Part shown: positions 25,596 through 34,942 of the stretch, in pieces
How the letters are laid out: every line of letters starts with the position of its first letter
Position numbering within the stretch: the stretch's first letter is position 1
Source of the DNA: SHZI01 sp964417725
GTDB taxonomy: Bacteria; Pseudomonadota; Gammaproteobacteria; Steroidobacterales; GCA-2729495
Assembly (NCBI GenBank): GCA_964417725.1
Contig: CAYQIV010000014.1
Coordinates: 1 to 64,000 of the forward strand
Direction: 5' to 3'
Length of the DNA stretch: 64,000 nucleotides
Notes under the pieces: model-generated
The model's database searches: none
Seen by the model: only the letters and a program-made list of their open reading frames with translations
What the model was told of the DNA's origin: nothing
Position numbers and translations under genes: made by a program

Positions 25596-26936
25596 TCAGT
25601 GCACCATGAACCCGCCGCGACCCGAGGGCGGCGGGCCGGGCGCCTTGCGCCTCACCCAGACGGCGAACAGCGTCACGGCCACGGCCAGCCCGCCGATCAT
25701 CTCGAAGACCGCGTGCGGGCCGATGGCGTCGAAGAGCCGGCCGCCGACGATGGCGCTGAAGAGGATGCCGACGGCACCGGAGATGTTGAACATGCCGACC
25801 ACCGCGCCGCGCGAGGCCGAAGGCGCTTCCTGGCCGATGAGCGTGGTGGCAGCGATGAAGGCGCTCATCTGCCCCATGCCCAACAGGGCGAAGACCGGCA
25901 GGGCCGCACCGCCCAGCGGATCATCGATGAGATCGGTGAAGAGGAAACCGAGCGCGGCCAGACCCATGCAGATCATCGTGCCGGTGACCCGGTTGACGCG
26001 GTCGAGGAGCACGCCCATCACCGGCAGCCAGAACAGCCCGGCGGCACTGGCGATGACGAACAAGGTACGGCCCTTGGCGCTGGCCTCGGCCGGGTCGAGC
26101 CCCGCGGCGATGCCGGCGCTGGTGCCCCACAGGTTGACGAAGGTACCGACGATGACGAGATCGCTGCGCGCGATGAAGGCACAGGCATAGGCCAGGGCGA
26201 TACGCGGGTTGCGGGCGGCGGCGAAGCCGCTGACCATCAGTTCGCGTACCGGCGGCCGTTCCTCGTGCTTGACGACGGTGCCCTTTTTCAACCCGATCCC
26301 GACCACCACTGCCGAGACCAGGCACAGCGCCGCGACGATGAAGTGCGTGTAGTAGCCCGCTTCCTCGGCCGACGCGCCGCCATTGACGAAACGTGTCGGC
26401 AGACCGCCGAGGACGATGGCGAGGATGATGACCCCCAGCCCGTTGAGGACGCCGATGAGGGCAACGGCCTTGCCGCGGGAGTTTTCCGCCGGGTAGTCGG
26501 TGAGGATCGTGCCAAGCATCGCCGTCGCCGCACCGACGCCGATGGCGTAGAGCACGCGGTAACCCGTCAAACCGGTCAGTGACGCCGCCCACGGGTACAG
26601 CGCATAGCTGATCGCCATGAAAATGAAGCCGACGGAGAACACCTGCGTGCGACCGATGCGGTCGGCGATGATGCCGACCGGGCCGAAGACCAGCAGCAGG
26701 GCGATCTCCGTCCACGCCGCGAGATCGCCGGTGACCTGGCCCTGCTGTTCGGCCGGGATGCCGAGGTAGACATTGAGCACGTAGGGCGTGCCGATGCCGA
26801 CGAAGGCCAGCAGGCCGATCGCCATGAAGGCGGCGTACAGCAGCGTGAGGAAATTGAGGGACGTGACGCCCGGCGCGAGTTCCACGAACCAGAATCGGGC
26901 AGCTGGCGGCGCAGCCGCGGGGCGGTCTTCTGACAT
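25596..26936 (-). CDS. MFS transporter (paralogue 2)
   Basis: 446 residues from MSEDRPAAAPP; a Met four codons earlier (26948) would overlap the aldehyde dehydrogenase gene by eight bases. About 12 membrane helices are present. The helix 2-3 loop is GIIADRIGRTQVFSVG. PGVTSLNFLTLLYAA, TDYPAENSRGKAVALIGVLNGLG and a C-terminal VRRKAPG tail link it to the carriers at 18.3 and 29.6 kb. It follows the aldehyde dehydrogenase gene directly and is likely cotranscribed. The substrate is unknown; relatives lie in catabolic clusters. Confidence 0.87.
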   Translation of the reverse strand: MSEDRPAAAPPAARFWFVELAPGVTSLNFLTLLYAAFMAIGLLAFVGIGTPYVLNVYLGIPAEQQGQVTGDLAAWTEIALLLVFGPVGIIADRIGRTQVFSVGFIFMAISYALYPWAASLTGLTGYRVLYAIGVGAATAMLGTILTDYPAENSRGKAVALIGVLNGLGVIILAIVLGGLPTRFVNGGASAEEAGYYTHFIVAALCLVSAVVVGIGLKKGTVVKHEERPPVRELMVSGFAAARNPRIALAYACAFIARSDLVIVGTFVNLWGTSAGIAAGLDPAEASAKGRTLFVIASAAGLFWLPVMGVLLDRVNRVTGTMICMGLAALGFLFTDLIDDPLGGAALPVFALLGMGQMSAFIAATTLIGQEAPSASRGAVVGMFNISGAVGILFSAIVGGRLFDAIGPHAVFEMIGGLAVAVTLFAVWVRRKAPGPPPSGRGGFMVH

Positions 26937-26940
26937 CCGG

Positions 26941-28392
26941 TCACCCAAAAAGATGGACGCTCTTCTCGCGGGTATAGCTCAGCAGCTCCTCGAGGCATTC
27001 CTCGCGCCCCAGCCCGCTGTTCTTCCAGCCGCCGAAACCCGTCCCGACGAAGTGCCGGGCCGTGGCGTTGACGTAGACGACGCCGGCCTCGAGCTGGCGG
27101 GTGAAATCGACCGCCCAGCGCAGGTCGTTGGTCCAGACACCGGCGGTGAGGCCGTATTCGGTGGCGTTGGCCATGTTAATGACTTCTTCGTCGTCGCGCC
27201 ACCGGAAGATCGACAGGATCGGCCCGAAGATCTCCTCGCGGGCGATGCGCATCTCCGTCGTCACGTCACCATACACGGTTGGCTCCAGCCAGTAACCGCG
27301 GCCAAATGACTCACCGGGCGGCCGGCGACCACCCGTGAGCAGGGTTGCACCGTCCTCGCGCGCCGATTCGATGAAGGACAGGGCGCGCTGATAGTGGGCC
27401 GCCGAGTTGAGCGGCCCCATGGTCGAGTCCGGGTCGAGCGCGTCGCCGATGCGGATCGTGGCGACCCGCGCCAGGATGCGTTCGACAACCTCATCGTAGA
27501 GCGACTCATGCAGCATCAGGCGGCTGTTCGACCCGCAGGACTGGCCCGCCCACGCGAAGTTCATGCCGCGCACGGCCTCCTGCGCGACGATGTCCGGGTC
27601 GGCATCGGCGCGAACGATCATGGCGTTCTTGCCACCGAGTTCGAGGGAGATGTGCTTGACCGCGACCTCCGCGGCAGCGCGCTGGATCGCCATGCCGGTG
27701 GCCACCGAGCCGGTGAAGCCGATGCGCCAGACGTGCGGGTGGCGCACCAGTGCGTCGCCGGCCGGTCGGCCCAGGCCATGGACGACGTTGACGACGCCCG
27801 GCGGCAGCACCCCGTGGCAGATCTCGGCGAACAGCGTCGCCGACAGCGGGCTCGTCTCCGGGCTCTTGAGCACCACGGCGTTGCCGGCCATCAGCGGCGC
27901 CGCGACGTGTGCCGCGGCGAACAGGAACGGGTGGTTGAACGGCACGATGCGCGCCACCACCCCCCACGGTTCGCGCAGCGAGAAATGCACGCCGTCGGCC
28001 GAGGCCGGCACGCTGCCCCCCTTGATCTCGGAACCGAGCCCGGCGAAGAACTCGATGTAGTTGGCCGCCACCTCGACATCACGCGCCAGGCTGGTGATGG
28101 TATTGCCGGTGTCTGCCGCTTCGAGCGGCAGCACGTCGGCCTTGCGGCTGCGCAGGGCGGCAGCCAGCCGGCGCAACATGTCGCGCCGCTCCCAGATGGT
28201 GAATGCCGACCACGCACGCTGGGCATGGGCTGCCGCCTTGACCGCGGCATCGACGTCGGCCGCGCCCGCCGCGGGCACGCGCCCGTGGACAGTTTCGGTA
28301 CCGGGGTTGACGCTCTCCAGCCACAGCCGGTTGCGGGCGGAGACGAACTCCCCGCCGATGTACATCAGGCGATCGCCGAACTTCGTGTTCAT
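26941..28392 (-). CDS. NAD(P)+-dependent aldehyde dehydrogenase
   Basis: 483 residues from MNTKFGDRLMYIGGEF, the usual ALDH length. The catalytic Cys is in FAWAGQSCGSNSRLM (about residue 285), the general-base Glu in HISLELGGKNAM (about 249), and NHPFLFAAAHVAAPLMAGNAVVLKSPE is the nucleotide-binding part. Sequence style is that of betaine- or gamma-aminobutyraldehyde-type enzymes, but substrate cannot be read. The frame is open far upstream with no homology; the ATG at 28392 is the sensible start. It is followed closely by an MFS gene on the same strand. Confidence 0.9.
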   Translation of the reverse strand: MNTKFGDRLMYIGGEFVSARNRLWLESVNPGTETVHGRVPAAGAADVDAAVKAAAHAQRAWSAFTIWERRDMLRRLAAALRSRKADVLPLEAADTGNTITSLARDVEVAANYIEFFAGLGSEIKGGSVPASADGVHFSLREPWGVVARIVPFNHPFLFAAAHVAAPLMAGNAVVLKSPETSPLSATLFAEICHGVLPPGVVNVVHGLGRPAGDALVRHPHVWRIGFTGSVATGMAIQRAAAEVAVKHISLELGGKNAMIVRADADPDIVAQEAVRGMNFAWAGQSCGSNSRLMLHESLYDEVVERILARVATIRIGDALDPDSTMGPLNSAAHYQRALSFIESAREDGATLLTGGRRPPGESFGRGYWLEPTVYGDVTTEMRIAREEIFGPILSIFRWRDDEEVINMANATEYGLTAGVWTNDLRWAVDFTRQLEAGVVYVNATARHFVGTGFGGWKNSGLGREECLEELLSYTREKSVHLFG

Positions 28393-28511
28393 GGACTTCC
28401 CGCAGCGCGGTTCCTGGTGGTTCCAGGCGCCAAAGTATCGCCGCGCGAACAGGACGAACGCCGCTCGATTGACACGGCGTCCACCTGCCGGCGGGCCGGG
28501 GCTCGCGGGCG

Positions 28512-29510
28512 TTACGGTGCGGGCTTCGGCGGCTGCGGCTTCTGCGTCAGGGCATAGCGCTCGAGGCTCGACAGGCTCGGCGATGACCACTTGTCGGGCG
28601 CGTTGAAATATTTCGGCAGGTGCTTCTGCGCATGGTCGAGGACCGGCCGGCTGACGACTTCCTCGAGATCCGACGTGGTGCCCATGAAGCAGTTGTACTG
28701 GCAATGGCCCGGCGCCTGGCCCATCAGCATCCATGGCAGCCACGGCGTGATGCGCCCCCACACACCGTTGTAGGGCAGCGAGGTGAGCTTCGGGTTCTGC
28801 ATGTCCTCGGCGCGCACATGATGGGAGAAGAACTCGGAAACCTGTGCGATCGGTCCAGCCGACTCGCGCGGCCACTTGTCGGGGCGCAGTGCCGTGGGAT
28901 ACGCAAGGTGGATGTGGATCTCCATCGCCAGCCAGTCGCCGAACTGGTGCCACGGCAGGATGAACGGCAGGCGCGGCCGCTTTTCCTTGTTGAGGTCGCC
29001 GAAGCTCGGCGGCTGCGGAAAGAATTCCTCGATCAGGTAGTTGAACGGATCGTTGTCGACATGCACGACGCGCACCGTCTCGTCGATGTACGGATTGCGC
29101 CATTCATCGAGCACTTCGCCGGTCTCGAGGTCGGTGTAGACGATGATCTCGCGGCACAGGCGTTCGATGGCACCATTCTCGCGCTCGACGAGCCGGATGG
29201 CACCGAAGCCTTCGGCACCGAACAGATTTTCGATCTTCTGTGCCGGGCGCACCGCCGAGACGTAACCCTTGAACCAGAAATACTTCTGCTTGCCGAAGTC
29301 GAGATCACCCTGGATGCGTGCGTAGGCCAGCTGGTTGCCACGGCCGGTGCGCAGGTCGAGGTAGGGGCCTTCGAGCGCCGGCCCGCGTCCATGCCGGCTG
29401 GCGCCCGCTGCGGCCTGTGCCGGGCCGGCCTGGCCGAGCGCCAGCGCTGCGGCACCGAGCGGCCCGACCGTGGCAAAGGACTGGATGAGTTCGCGGCGCG
29501 TGGTCTGCAT
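28512..29510 (-). CDS. DUF1838 protein with a Tat-like signal peptide
   Basis: 332 residues from MQTTRRELIQSF, with GAGGAA seven bases upstream. The twin Arg followed by a hydrophobic stretch (GPLGAAALALGQAGPAQA) suggests Tat export and cleavage at about residue 31. The rest (DLRTGRGNQLAYARIQGDLDFGKQKYFWFKG, and QNPKLTSLPYNGVWGRITPWLPWMLMGQAPGHCQYNCFMG) matches the DUF1838 family, whose function is unknown. It sits between an aldehyde dehydrogenase and an MFS gene, all on the - strand. The family is often found near TonB receptors and oxidoreductases in catabolic loci. Confidence 0.83.
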   Translation of the reverse strand: MQTTRRELIQSFATVGPLGAAALALGQAGPAQAAAGASRHGRGPALEGPYLDLRTGRGNQLAYARIQGDLDFGKQKYFWFKGYVSAVRPAQKIENLFGAEGFGAIRLVERENGAIERLCREIIVYTDLETGEVLDEWRNPYIDETVRVVHVDNDPFNYLIEEFFPQPPSFGDLNKEKRPRLPFILPWHQFGDWLAMEIHIHLAYPTALRPDKWPRESAGPIAQVSEFFSHHVRAEDMQNPKLTSLPYNGVWGRITPWLPWMLMGQAPGHCQYNCFMGTTSDLEEVVSRPVLDHAQKHLPKYFNAPDKWSSPSLSSLERYALTQKPQPPKPAP

Positions 29511-29614
29511 GATCTGTTCCTCGTGATGGCCCGTGCCGCCGTACGGCATGGCAGCCTGCGACGTGCGGCCACATCATCGCCGCCCGCCGGACCCCGCGCA
29601 AGCGGCCGATGCGC

Positions 29615-30949
29615 TCAGGCGGTTTTCGTCACCGGCTGGGCGCGCGTCACCCAGATGGTCAGGAGTGCCAACATGAACATCACGCTGTTGGCGCCGGCCA
29701 TCAGCAGGAACGGACCGACGGGTCGCCAGTTGTCGAACAGCCAGCCACCGATGACCGCCACGAGCATGATGCCGACGGCGCCACAGAAGCTGAAGATGCC
29801 GATGACCGCGCCCCGGCCGCGGTCGGGTGCCTCGTGACCGATGAGCGAGGTCGCGGCGATGTTGGCCGCCATCTCGCCCATGCCGACCAGTGCGGCAGCG
29901 ACGTACATGCCATTGCCGAGCGGGTTATCGAGCACGCCCAGCGAGCTGTAGCCGATGCCGGCAAGGATCATGCAGCCGGCGAGGCCCTTGACGCGGTCGA
30001 CGCGGTCGAGCAGCCAGCCGAAAATCGGTGCCCACGGCACGGCAAAGGCCTGGATGACGACGTAGAACAACGTGGCTTTTTTCAGCGCCTCGCCGGTCGA
30101 GAGCCCTTGTGCGATGCCCTCCTGGACCAGCCACAGGGTCAGGAAGGTGCTGACCACGGCGAGGTCGGCGCGCGACACGATGCCGGCGGCGTAGGCCAGC
30201 GCGACACGCGGGTTGCGCGCCGCGCCGAGGCCGATGCGCACCGTCGCCAGCAGCGGTTCCCGGGCGCCGACCTGGGCCGGCGCCCCGGGCTTGAGGCCGA
30301 TCATGAGCACTGTCGCCAGCATCACGCACAGCGTGCTGATGCACCAGAAAGCATACCGCCCGGCCCACAGCGGGCTGGCACCCAGTCCCATGAAGATCTC
30401 CGGCAACCCGCCCAGCAGGCGCGGTATCGAGGCGATGCCGAAGCCGTTGCAGATGAACACCGCGGCGATCATCCGCGCCCGCGAGACATCCATCGGGTAG
30501 TCGTTGGCGACCGAGGCCAGCATGACGTTGACGCAAGCCACGCCCGAGGCGATGAACAGGCGGAACATGGCCAGTTCGACGGACCCCGTGGCCAGCGGGT
30601 AGAGGCAGTAACCCAGACTCAGCAACAGAAAACCGGTGGCGAACACCGGCCGGCGGCCGAAGCGGTCCGAGATCGCACCCACCGGCCCGACGAGCAGGAT
30701 GACGATGATCTCCTGCAGCACCGTCAGCCGGCCGGCCAGCGAGCCCTGCTCGTTGAGCGGGATCATGAGGATCTCGTTGAAGAGATACGGCTGCATGACG
30801 CCGACCGTGTTCATCATCGCGATACTGAAGAACGAGACGAAGAACAGCGTCCAGACATGTCCCCGGGTGACGCCGGGGCGCATGCGCAACGGGCCGATGC
30901 GCACCAGGCTCGGGTCGTCGGCCGCGGCTGCGGGTACAGAGGCATTCAT
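29615..30949 (-). CDS. MFS transporter (paralogue 3)
   Basis: 444 residues from MNASVPAAAADDPS, with 12 predicted helices. The helix 2-3 loop reads GAISDRFGRRPVFATG. The family marks PGVTRGHVWTLFFV, ANDYPMDVSRARMIA and CNGFG match the carriers at 18.3 and 25.6 kb. It also shares GASPLWAGR with the first of them. An upstream in-frame Met exists (31057), but it has no ribosome site and would overlap the promoter region of the divergent lactonase gene. Substrate unknown. Confidence 0.87.
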   Translation of the reverse strand: MNASVPAAAADDPSLVRIGPLRMRPGVTRGHVWTLFFVSFFSIAMMNTVGVMQPYLFNEILMIPLNEQGSLAGRLTVLQEIIVILLVGPVGAISDRFGRRPVFATGFLLLSLGYCLYPLATGSVELAMFRLFIASGVACVNVMLASVANDYPMDVSRARMIAAVFICNGFGIASIPRLLGGLPEIFMGLGASPLWAGRYAFWCISTLCVMLATVLMIGLKPGAPAQVGAREPLLATVRIGLGAARNPRVALAYAAGIVSRADLAVVSTFLTLWLVQEGIAQGLSTGEALKKATLFYVVIQAFAVPWAPIFGWLLDRVDRVKGLAGCMILAGIGYSSLGVLDNPLGNGMYVAAALVGMGEMAANIAATSLIGHEAPDRGRGAVIGIFSFCGAVGIMLVAVIGGWLFDNWRPVGPFLLMAGANSVMFMLALLTIWVTRAQPVTKTA

Positions 30950-31066
30950 GATCGGAAGGTCCTGCCTGGGGCCATGGCCTGCATTCTGCGCCATCGTGCA
31001 GACGAAAAGCTGTCCATCAGGTGATCCGCCCGCCTCGCGCGCACGGGGAGGACACAAACGGCGCTC

Positions 31067-31072
31067 TAGGAT
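31067..31072 (+). promoter_or_regulatory. -10 element of the paraoxonase-like gene
   Basis: CTCTAGGATACG contains TAGGAT; transcription would start near 31079, giving a leader of about 38 bases before the ATG at 31117. Confidence 0.35.
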
Positions 31073-31116
31073 ACGCTCGCGTCCCGCGCGGGGATTTTCA
31101 ACGGGGAGTCAGGGCA

Positions 31117-32187
31117 ATGGCACGTTTCTTCAAATGGCTGCTCATCGGCACGGTGGGCATCGTCGTCTGCGCCGGCCTGCTGGTCGCGGTGGTTTTCAAG
31201 CGCGGTGTCCACACCGGCATCGAGCCCGGCTTCGACGGCTATTGCGAGCCTTTCGCGCTGGAAGGCAGCGCCGAGGACATCGCCATCGACCACGAACGCG
31301 GCGTGGCCTGGCTGTCGATGATGGACCGCAAGGCCCTCGTCAGGGGCGAGGATGTCACGGGCACGATCATGCGCCTTGACCTCAACCAGAAACCCTTCGC
31401 CCTCGCGGCGGGTCTCGAGTCGGCCCCGCAGCCATTCCGCCCGCATGGTCTCAGCCTGTACATCGACGACGACGGCCGCCGCCACCTGTTCGCCATCAAC
31501 CACCCGAAGCAGCGCGACATCGAGCCGGAGCGCGTCGAGCTGTTCCGCGAGGACGAGGCCGGGCGGCTGGTGCATGTCGAGACCTTCACCGATCCGCTGT
31601 TCAGCTCGCCCAACGACCTCGCCGCAGTCGGTCCACGCCAGTTCTACATCGCCAACGACAAGACCAGCGGCGGCACACTGGCCAGCGTGCTGCAGCAGAT
31701 CGGCATCGGCGGCTCGCCGCTGACCTGGTTCGACGGCACCCGGGCCCGTGTGGTCAGCAATGACATCGCCTCGGGCGGCGGCATCAACGTCTCCGCCGAC
31801 GGCGGCACGCTCTACGTCGCCGAGACCAGCGGCCAGCGCATCCGCGTGCTGCGCCGCGACCCGGCGACCGGCGCGGTCAGCGACGTGCGCCGCATCGACG
31901 TGCCGATGTCGCCGGACAACATCGACGTGGCCCCCGACGCCAGCCTGTCGGTCGCCGGCCATGCCGACACGATCATGCTGATCCGCCACTTCGTCTCGGG
32001 TGAACCGGCGCCCTCCTCCGTGGTCCGCGTCATCCCGGACAACGGCGGCCAGCCACCCGCCGTCGACCAGGTCTACTACGACGACGGCAAGCAGATGAGC
32101 GCCAGCAGCGTCGGCGCGGTGCACGGCAAGCGGCTCCTGATCGGCTCGATCACCGACCCGAAGCTGATGGTGTGCGAAGCGTATTGA
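31117..32187 (+). CDS. Paraoxonase/arylesterase-like lactonase, membrane-anchored
   Basis: 356 residues, as long as human PON1 (355). An uncleaved N-terminal membrane segment (about 7-27) is followed by a six-bladed propeller. Matches to PON family blocks are EDIAIDHERGVAWLS, PFRPHGLSLYIDDDGRRHLFAINHP (PON1 has FNPHG with the catalytic His), SSPNDLAAVGPRQFYIANDK (calcium-binding Asn/Asp) and SPDNIDVAPD (Asp-Asn pair). PONs hydrolyse lactones and some aryl esters; a periplasm-facing lactonase is likely here. Start chosen at 31117, where GGGGAGTCAGGG lies upstream. Confidence 0.82.
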   Translation: MARFFKWLLIGTVGIVVCAGLLVAVVFKRGVHTGIEPGFDGYCEPFALEGSAEDIAIDHERGVAWLSMMDRKALVRGEDVTGTIMRLDLNQKPFALAAGLESAPQPFRPHGLSLYIDDDGRRHLFAINHPKQRDIEPERVELFREDEAGRLVHVETFTDPLFSSPNDLAAVGPRQFYIANDKTSGGTLASVLQQIGIGGSPLTWFDGTRARVVSNDIASGGGINVSADGGTLYVAETSGQRIRVLRRDPATGAVSDVRRIDVPMSPDNIDVAPDASLSVAGHADTIMLIRHFVSGEPAPSSVVRVIPDNGGQPPAVDQVYYDDGKQMSASSVGAVHGKRLLIGSITDPKLMVCEAY

Positions 32188-32200
32188 CCGTTGAAAGCCC

Positions 32201-32235
32201 CGGGGTGGCGGGCGGGAACACCCGCCGCCACCCCG
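32201..32235. terminator. Strong GC hairpin between converging genes
   Basis: GGGGTGGCGGGCGGG (32202-32216) and CCCGCCGCCACCCC (32221-32234) pair almost completely, with one bulged base and the loop AACA; C32201 and G32235 extend the stem. It separates the ends of the lactonase and TonB receptor genes. No T-tract, so probably a bidirectional structure. Confidence 0.55.
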
Positions 32236-32250
32236 AAGACTGCGTGACGC

Positions 32251-34797
32251 TCAGTTGCCGAAGCGATAGTTGACGCGCAGGCCGAACTGGCGCTGGTCCG
32301 GCAGGATCAGGATGCCCTGGTTCTCGAAGAGCCCGGTGAGCTGGAAGTTGGGTGTGCTGCCATTCGAGAACCCCGTCTTGACGGTGTCGTCATCGAAGGC
32401 GTTGTCGACGTAGGCGACGATGTCCCAGGCATCGTTGGTGATGCCGAGGCGGAAGTTCGCCAGCCAGTAGGACGGGAAGACGAGCAGGTTGTCGTCGGCC
32501 TCGAAGCGCTCGTCCTGGTACTGGACGTCACCCTCGACGAACCAGTCGGTGGCTCCGGCCAGCGTCCGCTGGTAACGCCCTCCGGCGACGAAGGCGAGTT
32601 CCGGTGCATCCTCGAGTTCGTGGCCCGAGAGGTCGAGGGTGCAGCCGTCGCGTCCCAGCACGCTGAACGGCGGATTGCAGTTGCCGATATAGGCCGCTTT
32701 GACGCCGTTGGTGCTGAAGACGTCGTATTTCTTGTACTCGGTGTCGAGCCAGGTGCCCGAGAAGTACATCGTCAGGTTGTCGGTGGCCAGCCAGTTGACG
32801 TCGAGTTCGACGCCCCAGACCTCGGCCTCACCGGCGTTGACCGTCTGGCCGGTCAGCACCGGTGGCACGCTGCTGGTCGGGCGCTGCGTCGAGACCTGCT
32901 TGTTCTTGAAGTCCTGGAAGAACAGCGCACCGTTGACCTGCACGGTGCGGTCAAACCAATCGGTCTTGGCACCGAGTTCCCAGACCATGAGCTTTTCCTG
33001 ATCGAACTTCGACACCTCGGGATCGAAGACACCGGTGCCGGCATTGACCAGCGTGATGCCCTTGGGCTTGTAGGCCTTGGCCCACGAGAAGTACCAGAGC
33101 TGGTTGGCCGTGGCCTGCCAGGTCAGCGTGACCTTCGGCGCGAAGAAGTCGTCATCCTGCTCGCCGACGGTGACGCCGGCAACCACCGTGCTGCCGGCGC
33201 TGCCCGGCGGAAAGGTGCCGGGGCCGATCTGCGGGCAGGGCGGTGCGCCGAAGAACGTGCAGACAAAGCCCGACGGGTCCCAGATGCCGTTGTCCTGGTC
33301 GGGACCGCCCGCCCTGAGGTCTTCCCATGTCTGGCGGGCTTCGAAGCTGAGCTTCCAGTCGTCGAGGAACTGCCATTCGACGAGGCCGTAGATCGACCAG
33401 TGCTCGGTGTCGCGGAAGCGCCGGTCGGGATTGAGCGGCACGATGCCGGCCGGCGGGTTCTGCGGATCGACCTCGCGGATCGCGGCCAGCGCCTCGCCAC
33501 ATGGCTCGAGGAACGGGAAGCCGGTGTAGTTGAGGCAGGTGTGGGCGCCGTCGCGCGACTCCGAGTCTTCCTTCCAGAACAGTGCGCCGGCCGCCCACGT
33601 GAGGGGACCATCGCCATTGGACACCAGGCGCAGCTCCTGGCTGAAGAGGTCCGTGTCATCATCGTAGAAGTTCTCGCCGACCGCGGAGCTTTCCGTGGCG
33701 CTGACACCGAAGGCGCCCTCGCGCTGGCTGGTGTCGGCGGTGGCGAAGTGCGTCAGTGACTTGAGCGACATGGCCCCCAGGTCCCAGTCGAAGGTCAGCG
33801 TGGCGCGGGTGATGCGCCGGTCGGTCCCCGCGTAATCATCGCAGCCACCCTGCGCCGAGGCTGCGATCGACGGATCGGCACAGGTGCGCGGGTCCTCACT
33901 GACGAAGGCCGACAGGTCGTCGCCATCGGGCACCTTGCCGCGCACGCCGTTGCGCACCGCACCGGGGCTGAGCGACACCGGCGCGTTGGCCGGAACGGTG
34001 AACGTCGCGTTGTAGTCCATGATGGTGTACGGCGTGACCTCGAACTCATCGTCAAGGTGCTCGACACGCAATCTGGCAGTCAGCGACTCGCTGAGGTCGA
34101 AAAGCAGCGTGCCCGACAGGCTGGTGCCATCCTGGCCGCCGATTTCCTTGCCGGTCACGGAGTTGCGGTAGTAGCCGTCGTGGTTCCAGGCCACCGCCGT
34201 GACGCCACCACGAATGCCGTCGGCGAGCGGCCCGGACAGCCGGCCGCTGACCTCGAGCTTGCCATCCGAACCGATGTCGGTGCCGACCGCACCCTCGAGG
34301 CTGTCGCCCGGCCGGCGCGTGATGTAGTTGATGGCACCCGCGAAGGCGGCGCGGCCGTAAAGCGCATTCTGCGGCCCCTTGAGCACTTCGACGCGCTCGA
34401 TGTCGATGAGCCGCGGGGTGATGAGCAGTGAACCACCGGCGGTGGTCACCGCCTCGCTGGAGACGTCGATGTCGTCCACCAGCACGGCGACGTTCTGCCG
34501 GCCGCGGGTCGGCGACAGGCCGCGGATCACGACGCGCTGGTCCTGTGGCGAGAACCCCTGGTCGAGGATCAGGCTGGCCGATTGGCGCAGTACGCTGTCC
34601 AGGTCGGCGATACCGCGCCGCTCGATCTCGGCGGCACCGATGGCCTCGATGGCGATCGGTACGGTCTGCAGGTTTTCCTCGCGCTTGCGCGCCGTGACGA
34701 AAATTTCCGTGGTCGCCAGGCCACTGGTGGCGAACAGGCACAGCACCCCGCCGGTAACAAGCGCAGGCCGGCTGGACCGGATCCGGACAAGTTTCAC
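32251..34797 (-). CDS. TonB-dependent outer-membrane receptor 1
   Basis: 848 residues from a GTG start with GAGGGGGG upstream. A signal peptide (to about residue 28) precedes a plug domain with EIFVTARKREENLQTVPIAIEAIG, VVIRGLSPTRG and RVEVLKGPQNALYGRAAFAGAINYITRRP, then a 22-strand type barrel ending in FGLRVNYRFGN. The terminal residue is Asn, not the more usual Phe. It is the FecA/iron-type or catabolic TBDR family common in sphingomonad-like and xanthomonad-like degraders; the ligand is unknown. It lies downstream of a LytTR regulator on the same strand. Confidence 0.92.
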   Translation of the reverse strand: MKLVRIRSSRPALVTGGVLCLFATSGLATTEIFVTARKREENLQTVPIAIEAIGAAEIERRGIADLDSVLRQSASLILDQGFSPQDQRVVIRGLSPTRGRQNVAVLVDDIDVSSEAVTTAGGSLLITPRLIDIERVEVLKGPQNALYGRAAFAGAINYITRRPGDSLEGAVGTDIGSDGKLEVSGRLSGPLADGIRGGVTAVAWNHDGYYRNSVTGKEIGGQDGTSLSGTLLFDLSESLTARLRVEHLDDEFEVTPYTIMDYNATFTVPANAPVSLSPGAVRNGVRGKVPDGDDLSAFVSEDPRTCADPSIAASAQGGCDDYAGTDRRITRATLTFDWDLGAMSLKSLTHFATADTSQREGAFGVSATESSAVGENFYDDDTDLFSQELRLVSNGDGPLTWAAGALFWKEDSESRDGAHTCLNYTGFPFLEPCGEALAAIREVDPQNPPAGIVPLNPDRRFRDTEHWSIYGLVEWQFLDDWKLSFEARQTWEDLRAGGPDQDNGIWDPSGFVCTFFGAPPCPQIGPGTFPPGSAGSTVVAGVTVGEQDDDFFAPKVTLTWQATANQLWYFSWAKAYKPKGITLVNAGTGVFDPEVSKFDQEKLMVWELGAKTDWFDRTVQVNGALFFQDFKNKQVSTQRPTSSVPPVLTGQTVNAGEAEVWGVELDVNWLATDNLTMYFSGTWLDTEYKKYDVFSTNGVKAAYIGNCNPPFSVLGRDGCTLDLSGHELEDAPELAFVAGGRYQRTLAGATDWFVEGDVQYQDERFEADDNLLVFPSYWLANFRLGITNDAWDIVAYVDNAFDDDTVKTGFSNGSTPNFQLTGLFENQGILILPDQRQFGLRVNYRFGN

Positions 34798-34836
34798 GAT
34801 ACATCCCCCCTCAAGGATCGAATACGGGAAAGAGTC

Positions 34837-34845
34837 ACGCTAGCA
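34837..34845 (-). promoter_or_regulatory. Extended -10 of TonB receptor 1
   Basis: On the - strand TGCTAGCGT is an extended -10 (TG, one base, TAGCGT). Transcription would start near 34830, about 33 bases before the GTG. The same word TGCTAKCRT occurs before the dehydrogenase at 49310 and the receptor at 58399. Confidence 0.45.
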
Positions 34846-34942
34846 TGCGGCGGCGGCGCCGCCAGCCCCTGCGACGGGACCTTTCCCCAATTCCGGCGGC
34901 TTTTTTCACGAAGTCGCGTTCGTGCTGCGCGAATCCTCCTCG

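Noticed and set aside
28393..29103. Upstream extension of the aldehyde dehydrogenase frame
   Set aside because: The 230 extra codons lie opposite or inside the DUF1838 gene in another frame and have no homology.
34797..34804. ATG seven bases before the GTG of TonB receptor 1
   Set aside because: It is out of frame with the receptor; GTG 34797 with the purine-rich site upstream is used.
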